Of a stretch of 5,625 nucleotides of DNA, positions 1 to 4,360 are shown one piece after another. Positions within the stretch are counted from its first letter, which is position 1; every line of letters begins with the position of its first letter. The notes beneath the pieces are model-generated. The model was not told the origin of the DNA, ran no database searches, and worked only from the letters and a program-made list of their open reading frames with translations. Location: positions 1-5,625 of the forward strand of contig JAESTY010000312.1 of assembly GCA_016763355.1 (NCBI GenBank). The letters run 5' to 3'. Source of the DNA: Immundisolibacteraceae bacterium (GTDB taxonomy: Bacteria; Pseudomonadota; Gammaproteobacteria; Immundisolibacterales; Immundisolibacteraceae). Made by a program: the position numbers and the translations under genes.

Positions 1-444
1 AAAACCATTCCCGCCGATAACCAGCTGATTATTTACCGGCTTATAAAGAGTCTCTGCGCCCAATAAACCTCGATATCGGACTCGTTCGCCATCGACCACA
101 ACCCGATAGGTAGAAATGCCTTCTTGAAAAGAAACGCCAGAGTAGGAGTCCACACGCCTATATTGGGTTACTCCATTAGTCTTAACATTCCAGATCAATA
201 AATGGCGTTTAGCGCTATTGGTGCCTGGCTTATAGTCATCGGGCTCTGGGTTATCTGGGTCATAACCGATAAACAGCACCCGCGAGTTATCGATCCAGTG
301 AATACTTGAATGGGGGCTGGCATACTGAACAATATGTCCCGAATCAATGATCGGGTAGCTAACCTTCTTATCGCCACTGTTACCCAGTCCATCCGAACAA
401 CCCGATAGCAACAGGTAGAGACTCAATACGGCAAACATCAACAC
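1..444 (-). CDS. Putative outer-membrane lipoprotein, N-terminal part (runs off left edge)
   Basis: The gene is open at the left edge; 148 codons are visible. From the GTG at 444 the product begins with a hydrophobic stretch ending in a lipobox, Leu13-Ser14-Gly15-Cys16, so it should be lipidated on Cys16. The residue after the Cys is Ser, not Asp, which under the Lol rule favours outer-membrane sorting. The mature part is polar and beta-rich, with stretches such as HWIDNSRVLFIGYD and HLLIWNVKTNG that recall beta-propeller blades (TolB- or WD-like); this fold is a guess. The start is uncertain. GTG 444, TTG 441 and ATG 438 are consecutive in-frame options, and an in-frame TAG lies 18 codons before GTG. 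I prefer GTG because an AGG lies about 7 bases upstream. With any of these starts the signal peptide lacks the usual Lys/Arg n-region, although Arg codons lie just upstream in the same frame. I do not recognise the family. Confidence 0.7.
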   Translation of the reverse strand, partial: MLMFAVLSLYLLLSGCSDGLGNSGDKKVSYPIIDSGHIVQYASPHSSIHWIDNSRVLFIGYDPDNPEPDDYKPGTNSAKRHLLIWNVKTNGVTQYRRVDSYSGVSFQEGISTYRVVVDGERVRYRGLLGAETLYKPVNNQLVIGGNGF

Positions 445-530
445 CCAACGACCTAACCGCTGAGCAGGACCGACAAGACCAAGCTGTTTTAACTAATTCA
501 GGTTCCTTTTATTTTTTTGCGCCTGCGAAT

Positions 531-560
531 CCCCGACGGGTTTGTTTTTAACCGTTGGGG
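531..560 (+). repeat. Imperfect inverted repeat (hairpin) upstream of the lipoprotein gene
   Basis: CCCCGACGGG at 531-540 faces ACCGTTGGGG at 551-560 across a 10-base loop. Eight of ten positions are complementary. Read as plus-strand RNA, one mismatch becomes a G-U pair, giving a 9-bp stem; on the minus strand it is an A-C mismatch. No T-run follows on either strand, so it is not a standard intrinsic terminator. It lies about 90 bases before the lipoprotein start and could be a 5' leader structure or an operator; its role is unknown. Confidence 0.4.
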
Positions 561-678
561 TTCATGGTTCGCCCCAGCCGACCAAACCCAATAGAATTCA
601 ATTGCTGGATTCAGGTCTACCTCAAACAACAGAACGCTTTAATCAGCTGAATCAAGAAGTGATTACCAACCTTATCGA

Positions 679-701
679 TTGGCAGCAAATCTCGCCGCCA
701 A
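679..701 (-). terminator. Weak hairpin just after the permease stop
   Basis: On the minus strand, TTGGCGGC (701-694) pairs with GCTGCCAA (686-679) across a 7-base loop. This gives 8 bp including one G-U pair, starting about 15 bases after the permease stop codon. No U-tract follows, so it is at best a Rho-assisted terminator or a 3'-end stabilising structure. The better pairing on the minus strand (G-U rather than A-C) fits a role on the permease transcript. Confidence 0.3.
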
Positions 702-715
702 GCGCAACTAAACCT

Positions 716-2065
716 CTATTTAGATTCAGCGTCAGTCGCCAGCCTGTCACCCCCTTTTTCTAGCATTAAGTAGAGCGCTGCACCAACCGCCAGTGCATAA
801 CCGGCACCGTGCACCGCGAGCACCACGGCAACCACGCCGGCCACGCCACGTTCGGTGGTCTCTTCGACCTGCTCGATGCCGATGCTGATACAGAGGTAGC
901 CGGTCACCAATAGGGTTAATGACAGGGCGATGGGTAACACCGGTTGAAACAGACTGACTAGCGGCAAAACAAATAACGCAATGAATCCGACTATCCAGAA
1001 GGTGCCACTGCCGCTATAGATTGACTCCATGGCATCGCGGCCATAGCGGTAGCGCTCTGCAGTGGTCGCGCAAACCGCGGTCCAGATCGGTCCGGCAAGG
1101 CCGGGGTAAGGTGCGAATGCGGCGTGTAACAGATTGCGAATGGCGGTGACCAGGTGAATACGATTGACATCGATATCGATTTTTTCATCGGGGCGGTCCT
1201 GGTCAACCCGCTCCATCAGCGTGGTGCCGACAATAATATCGCCGAAGGCGATCACGTAAGCGATCAGCGCGGTCGGCAGCGCAATCAAAAACATATCCAA
1301 CGATGGCGCACCGAGCGTCCAGGGCAGGTAGGCTAACAGTTCACCGAAAGCTGGCCGGGTAATACCCAGCTGTACGTCTGGAAACGGATATTCGGCAACG
1401 CTCCATCCCACTAGCATCGCTAGCACCATGGCAGGCACCATGCCGTAGTTGGCAATTTTCTGCACCAGCGGGTGGCGTTTAACCCAGACTTTAAAAGATA
1501 GAGAAAACAACAGGTAAACCGAGGCAAGCCCACCCACCACTAAAGAGATGGGTGTCATCGCCAGTCGCCCACCGGGTTCGATTTCGCCGATGATGGCAGC
1601 AATACCAGCACCGATGAGAATACCGGCCTTCAACGAGTTGGGAATGGCATGGACTAATACTGACCCCAGCCGGGTAACACCGAGTAGAAAAAAAATCGCA
1701 AACACGAGTAGCTGCAACGCAACCAGCGCCCGAATCGCGTCGGGTCCTGGCTCAAAATTGCCCAGGAAAATAAGCACCACAGGAATTGCGGGGGTGATCC
1801 ATCCCGGCACCAGTGGCACGCCCAGCAGCGCCGGCAACATAAAGCCAACGCCACCGATCACTATGTAGGCAAGCGCAACGTCATAGGGCAGCCCAAGGTA
1901 CTGCTCCAGCAGGGGAATCATCGCTAGACTGACCACAAACATAATCAATGCCTGCACAGTCTCCGCCGACTCCCAGCGATAGTGCACAAAAGGCAGCCGG
2001 ATTTTAAAGGGCCCACAGGGCCAGTAGGGCTGTTCCGCACCCTCTGTACGTTTGTAAATCTGCAA
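716..2065 (-). CDS. NCS2/AGZA-like (xanthine/uracil-type) permease
   Basis: A 449-residue inner-membrane protein with about 12 hydrophobic segments (roughly residues 37-55, 62-83, 88-101, 112-130, 140-162, 172-192, 207-224, 257-282, 315-335, 354-372, 376-396 and 406-436), a number and length usual for nucleobase/ascorbate and xanthine/uracil-type carriers. Residues 140-160 (IPNSLKAGILIGAGIAAIIG) resemble the AGZA/NCS2 'IP.slK..i..GIG' segment. The AFGD at residues 273-276 sits where NCS2 proteins have their substrate-site E..GD motif, with the Glu apparently absent. The loop at 286-310 is charged, with a DIDVNR stretch. The start is TTG at 2065, supported by AGGGAGG with 8-base spacing; no ATG competes. 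The substrate cannot be read from sequence. Purines are the family default, but the neighbouring ring-hydroxylating oxygenase suggests an aromatic or heterocyclic acid (inference). The gene is monocistronic or leads into the lipoprotein gene. Confidence 0.78.
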   Translation of the reverse strand: MQIYKRTEGAEQPYWPCGPFKIRLPFVHYRWESAETVQALIMFVVSLAMIPLLEQYLGLPYDVALAYIVIGGVGFMLPALLGVPLVPGWITPAIPVVLIFLGNFEPGPDAIRALVALQLLVFAIFFLLGVTRLGSVLVHAIPNSLKAGILIGAGIAAIIGEIEPGGRLAMTPISLVVGGLASVYLLFSLSFKVWVKRHPLVQKIANYGMVPAMVLAMLVGWSVAEYPFPDVQLGITRPAFGELLAYLPWTLGAPSLDMFLIALPTALIAYVIAFGDIIVGTTLMERVDQDRPDEKIDIDVNRIHLVTAIRNLLHAAFAPYPGLAGPIWTAVCATTAERYRYGRDAMESIYSGSGTFWIVGFIALFVLPLVSLFQPVLPIALSLTLLVTGYLCISIGIEQVEETTERGVAGVVAVVLAVHGAGYALAVGAALYLMLEKGGDRLATDAESK

Positions 2066-2073
2066 TCTAAAAG

Positions 2074-2080
2074 CCTCCCT
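2074..2080 (-). promoter_or_regulatory. Strong Shine-Dalgarno deciding the TTG start of the permease
   Basis: The minus strand reads AGGGAGG, then 8 bases, then TTG (2065-2063). This near-perfect ribosome binding site at ideal spacing supports the non-ATG start and makes a start further inside the protein unlikely. Confidence 0.75.
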
Positions 2081-2140
2081 GGTAAAGCGCTGACAACAGT
2101 CTGATCACCGGATGGATACCGCCAATCTCAGCTAGCAGTG

Positions 2141-2228
2141 GGTTAGTTTAAGAAAACAACATCAACTAGCCAGGGTTTTTCTGGACAAATTAACTAACCG
2201 CAACTAGCTAATAGTTGGTCTAGCTAAC
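2141..2228. promoter_or_regulatory. Cluster of operator-like repeats upstream of the permease
   Basis: Several related short elements crowd into about 90 bases. GGTTAGTT (2141-2148) and AACTAACC (2192-2199) form a perfect 8-bp inverted pair. CAACTAGC occurs at 2163-2170 and 2201-2208. CAACTA-gctaa-TAGTTG (2201-2217) is a perfect hyphenated palindrome. CTAGCTAA occurs at 2204-2211 and 2220-2227, 16 bases apart. All are variants of one core, AACTAGC/GCTAGTT. The cluster lies about 75-165 bases before the permease start, a usual place for a transcription-factor binding array. The regulator is not in the window and its family cannot be assigned. Confidence 0.5.
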
Positions 2229-2357
2229 ATAGGTTTCGGTCATCCAGAAGATGGTGAGTGCTAAGACAATTGTGAAACGCGCCACGCAACTCAGTCACCA
2301 CAACGATTGAGATTTATCCGTTACCCCCGCCCCCAACTTTACTTTTCTACCAGCCAT

Positions 2358-2388
2358 AAAAAAAGCGAGCACAGGGCCCGCTTTTTTT
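2358..2388 (-). terminator. Intrinsic terminator of the oxygenase gene
   Basis: On the minus strand AGCGGGC (2382-2376), a 5-base loop, and GCTCGCT (2370-2364) form a 7-bp stem with one G-U pair. The A-run before it and the T-run after it can extend the stem and also supply the U-tract. It starts about 20 bases after the oxygenase stop. The odd pair is an A-C mismatch on the plus strand, so the minus orientation is favoured, though the flanking A/T runs would allow some bidirectional activity. It should separate oxygenase transcription from the permease. Confidence 0.85.
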
Positions 2389-2409
2389 ATTCTTCACTAA
2401 CCGCCTGGA

Positions 2410-3684
2410 TTAGACGTCCAGCAACTCTCGATAGCGATTCCAGAAGCTACGAATCGGCGCTTCGGTGACCAGATGGGCTTCGTCCTTGAAATCACGACCT
2501 GACATCTGGATCACGGAATGTTTATCCGCGTCACGAATAATGGCTTTTTGCACCAGTTCGCAGGCTTCGCCATCTTCCATCGAGATGAGTCCGGAGGGTC
2601 CGATCAAATTGAACTGCTTTTCGCGGATCGCGTCCATTTCGGCATCGTCATCCTCATAGCCAAAGTAGGTCCAGATCAGCTCAAACTTATCCACGCCCTT
2701 GGGCAGGATCTGACGCACCGCCAATGTGTTCTGAATCTGCTGCACCACCAGGCTCGGCATGATCGACAGGATCACCAGGGTGACTCCGTCGTCGTACTCT
2801 TTGCGACCCGCCAGCAGGGTTGGGTCGTGCAGGGTGTAGCCTTCCTGATAGGTACGCAGGTCGCTGGACTTGGTCTCTTTTAAGGTTTCTTCATTATCGG
2901 TGCCGGCTTCGGAGTAGAGCACGCTGTGCCACTCATCACCCAGACTGACGCCACCGGTCTGTGAGGAACGATAGAGGCCGAAGGTCATGTGAAACAGATG
3001 CAGCAAACTGGCGTGGTAGGGATCTTTGGTGTTTTCGGCGTATATTTTCCAGTTGCTGTTCATGTACTGGCGGGTGGTACCCATGACTTTAAGCGGTCGA
3101 TTCAGAATCCGCTTCATGAGTCTGGTGACATCGCCGTCGCCACCGAGATATTCCTCTACATCTACCAGGTCTTCGTTGAAGGTACCGAAAATAATGCCGT
3201 GGTAGTCCTCGACCCGAACTTTCTGCAAGCCGTGGTCTTTCATGTCGAAATCTTCCGGATAGCCGCCTTTACCGGCTAAACCACGACGAAATGGCACACC
3301 GATCAGGTCACCCTTGGGATCAAACGCCCATTGGTGATAGACACAGGTGAAAGTGCCATCAGAGTTATTACCGCGAATTTCGCGACAAACCATGGCACCA
3401 CGGTGGGCACAACGATTGACCCAGGCGTGAATGCCGCCGTCTGAATCGCGGGTAACCACCACCGGGGTATCGCCGATGAAGGTTGATTTGAAATCACCGG
3501 TCTCTGGAATTTCTGCTGCCAGCGCGAGGAAATTCCAGGTTGGCCGAAACAGCCGTTCCTGCTCTAATTCATAGGTTGCCGGGTCAGTAAAAACACCAAA
3601 TGGCACGGAATCAACCACACCGGCCTCTGGCCAGGCCAGGTCGGTAATTTTTTCAATCTGGCTAGCGTCGGTTTTTGCATCCAT
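2410..3684 (-). CDS. Rieske non-haem iron ring-hydroxylating oxygenase, alpha subunit (AndAc/NagG-like)
   Basis: A 424-residue protein with the two domains of aromatic-ring hydroxylating dioxygenase large subunits. The N-terminal Rieske [2Fe-2S] ligands are Cys92, His94, Cys114 and His117 (CAH...CVYH). The catalytic domain has the bridging Asp221 and the iron ligands His224 and His229 (DPYHASLLH), with Asp371 in EDGE as the likely carboxylate ligand. Length and motifs (VPFRRG, KDPYH.SLLH, FGYEDDDAEM, DGE) resemble, from memory, the large subunits of anthranilate 1,2-dioxygenase (AndAc) and salicylate 5-hydroxylase (NagG), about 423 residues each. Such enzymes insert O2-derived oxygen into aromatic acids using electrons from NAD(P)H through a reductase and ferredoxin. 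Substrate assignment here is inference. The spacing between the two Rieske halves is 19 residues, against 15-17 usually. No beta subunit, ferredoxin or reductase gene is adjacent. The ATG is preceded by an AGGTG about 9-10 bases upstream; the product is cytoplasmic. Confidence 0.9.
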   Translation of the reverse strand: MDAKTDASQIEKITDLAWPEAGVVDSVPFGVFTDPATYELEQERLFRPTWNFLALAAEIPETGDFKSTFIGDTPVVVTRDSDGGIHAWVNRCAHRGAMVCREIRGNNSDGTFTCVYHQWAFDPKGDLIGVPFRRGLAGKGGYPEDFDMKDHGLQKVRVEDYHGIIFGTFNEDLVDVEEYLGGDGDVTRLMKRILNRPLKVMGTTRQYMNSNWKIYAENTKDPYHASLLHLFHMTFGLYRSSQTGGVSLGDEWHSVLYSEAGTDNEETLKETKSSDLRTYQEGYTLHDPTLLAGRKEYDDGVTLVILSIMPSLVVQQIQNTLAVRQILPKGVDKFELIWTYFGYEDDDAEMDAIREKQFNLIGPSGLISMEDGEACELVQKAIIRDADKHSVIQMSGRDFKDEAHLVTEAPIRSFWNRYRELLDV

Positions 3685-3880
3685 ATCATTTGCACCTGAG
3701 GTAAGTGTTAAAACGAATCTCTGATCAAGTTTGAGATTCCTGAGGCAACCATAGGTGCCTCAATGTTGTTAATTCATTTTTACGATAAAAGCGTTGACTA
3801 GCGTCCCGATCAGTCAGCTGCTTAAAACTTGCGCTAAATTCTACCTAAAACTGGGGTAAAACAGTAGACCGGGCTGGACT
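3685..3880. other. Upstream region of the oxygenase, downstream of the phosphatase
   Basis: This 196-base gap holds the tandem inverted repeats described separately and three TAAAAC copies (TAAAACT at 3823-3829 and 3846-3852, TAAAAC at 3857-3862), spaced 23 and 11 bases apart, close to whole helical turns. I found no clear intrinsic terminator after the phosphatase stop and no -35/-10 pair I would defend, so the oxygenase promoter is assumed to be here rather than shown. Confidence 0.45.
3715..3762. promoter_or_regulatory. Two adjacent perfect inverted repeats upstream of the oxygenase
   Basis: GAATCTC (3715-3721) pairs with GAGATTC (3733-3739) across 11 bases. One base further on, TGAGGCA (3741-3747) pairs with TGCCTCA (3756-3762) across 8 bases. 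Both have perfect 7-bp arms and sit 31-78 bases before the oxygenase ATG. They may be operators for a dimeric regulator. In a transcript starting upstream they would instead be tandem leader hairpins, the one nearer the gene being followed by a short GTTTT. The sequence alone cannot choose between these. Confidence 0.5.
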
Positions 3881-4360
3881 TCAATGCTGGTTAGCTAATA
3901 GTGATTGCAATAAACCCTCCGCAGCCTGCTCTAGTAGATTCAATACCCGCTCGAACCCCTGTCCCTGGCCGTAGTAGGGGTCTGGCACCTCCTGCTCTGG
4001 TAGCTGGGTAGCAAAATCCATCATCAGGCGAATCCGTTGGCGTTGCTGGTCATTGACGGCCATGTCCTGCATAGCGTGATAGTTCTGTTTATCCATCATC
4101 AGTAGCAAATCAAAACTGTCCAGGTCGGCAACCGTCACCTGGCGCGCAAGCTGGTGGCCAATTTCAACCCCACGGGCCGCGGCGGCCTGTTGGGATCGAC
4201 TATCGGGCGGCTGGCCGACGTGATAGGCGTGGGTGCCGGCTGAGTCGATGATGAACCGATCGTTAAGATCGCCATCATCGAGCAGCTTCTGGAACACCCC
4301 CTCGGCACTGGGAGAGCGACAGATGTTGCCCATACAGACAAATAGCAGCTTGGTCTTCAT
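3881..4360 (-). CDS. Low-molecular-weight protein tyrosine phosphatase
   Basis: A 159-residue cytoplasmic protein with the complete signature of the family. The P-loop C-X5-R-S is at Cys9 to Ser16 (VCMGNICRSPSAEG); Cys9 is the nucleophile and Arg15 binds phosphate. The general acid is Asp127 in DPYYG (127-131). The SAGTHAYHVGQPPD stretch after residue 39 is also typical. Length matches the usual 140-165 residues. The enzyme hydrolyses phosphotyrosine through a cysteinyl-phosphate intermediate; bacterial members often counter BY-kinases in polysaccharide export, but no kinase or export gene is present here. Its ATG overlaps the tilS stop (ATGA) and an AAGGA lies 8 bases upstream inside tilS, which suggests translational coupling. 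The stop is at 3881-3883. An arsenate reductase of the same fold is less likely, because the DPYYG acid loop and the whole pattern fit the phosphatase. Confidence 0.94.
   Translation of the reverse strand: MKTKLLFVCMGNICRSPSAEGVFQKLLDDGDLNDRFIIDSAGTHAYHVGQPPDSRSQQAAAARGVEIGHQLARQVTVADLDSFDLLLMMDKQNYHAMQDMAVNDQQRQRIRLMMDFATQLPEQEVPDPYYGQGQGFERVLNLLEQAAEGLLQSLLANQH

Larger units (their letters stand above)
445..715. other. Intergenic region between permease and lipoprotein genes
   Basis: These 271 bases lie between the permease stop and the lipoprotein start. They are more AT-rich than the flanking genes and contain two imperfect hairpins, listed separately. I found no convincing -35/-10 pair for the lipoprotein gene on the minus strand and no RNA gene. 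A plus-strand reading frame starting at a TTG (542-763) crosses the region and overlaps the permease 3' end; I do not accept it as a gene. Confidence 0.6.
2066..2409. other. Intergenic region, permease upstream side and oxygenase terminator side
   Basis: These 344 bases hold, from right to left, the oxygenase terminator (2358-2388), a C/G-tract mirror repeat (ACCCCCGCCCCCA, 2323-2335), a stretch of about 90 bases with nothing recognisable, the cluster of AACTAGC-type repeats (2141-2228), and the permease leader with its Shine-Dalgarno. The permease promoter should lie here on the minus strand, but I found no hexamer pair good enough to name. The only small reading frame (plus, 2251-2310, 19 codons) lacks a ribosome binding site at proper spacing. 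Confidence 0.6.

Noticed and set aside
195..392. Minus-strand 65-codon frame with ATG
   Set aside because: It is a shadow of the lipoprotein frame, which has a lipobox and stays open to the window edge.
542..763. Plus-strand 73-codon reading frame in the permease-lipoprotein gap
   Set aside because: It starts with TTG without a convincing ribosome binding site, overlaps the permease 3' end by 48 bases on the opposite strand, and matches no family I know. The central stretch (residues about 28-55) looks protein-like, but this is too little to call.
991..1868. Reading frames on both strands inside the permease (991-1206, 1154-1336, 1548-1868, 1654-1854)
   Set aside because: They lie wholly within the well-supported membrane protein gene and have no domain of their own.
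2251..2310. Plus-strand 19-codon frame between the permease and the oxygenase terminator
   Set aside because: It is too short, with no ribosome binding site at correct spacing and no sign of its own terminator or promoter.
2465..3497. Reading frames inside the oxygenase (2465-2659, 2518-2883, 2989-3279, 3303-3497)
   Set aside because: They are antisense or off-frame shadows of a gene whose metal ligands are all in place.
3791..3826. TTGACT as a plus-strand -35 box
   Set aside because: No acceptable -10 occurs 16-18 bases downstream, and there is no plus-strand gene for it to serve.
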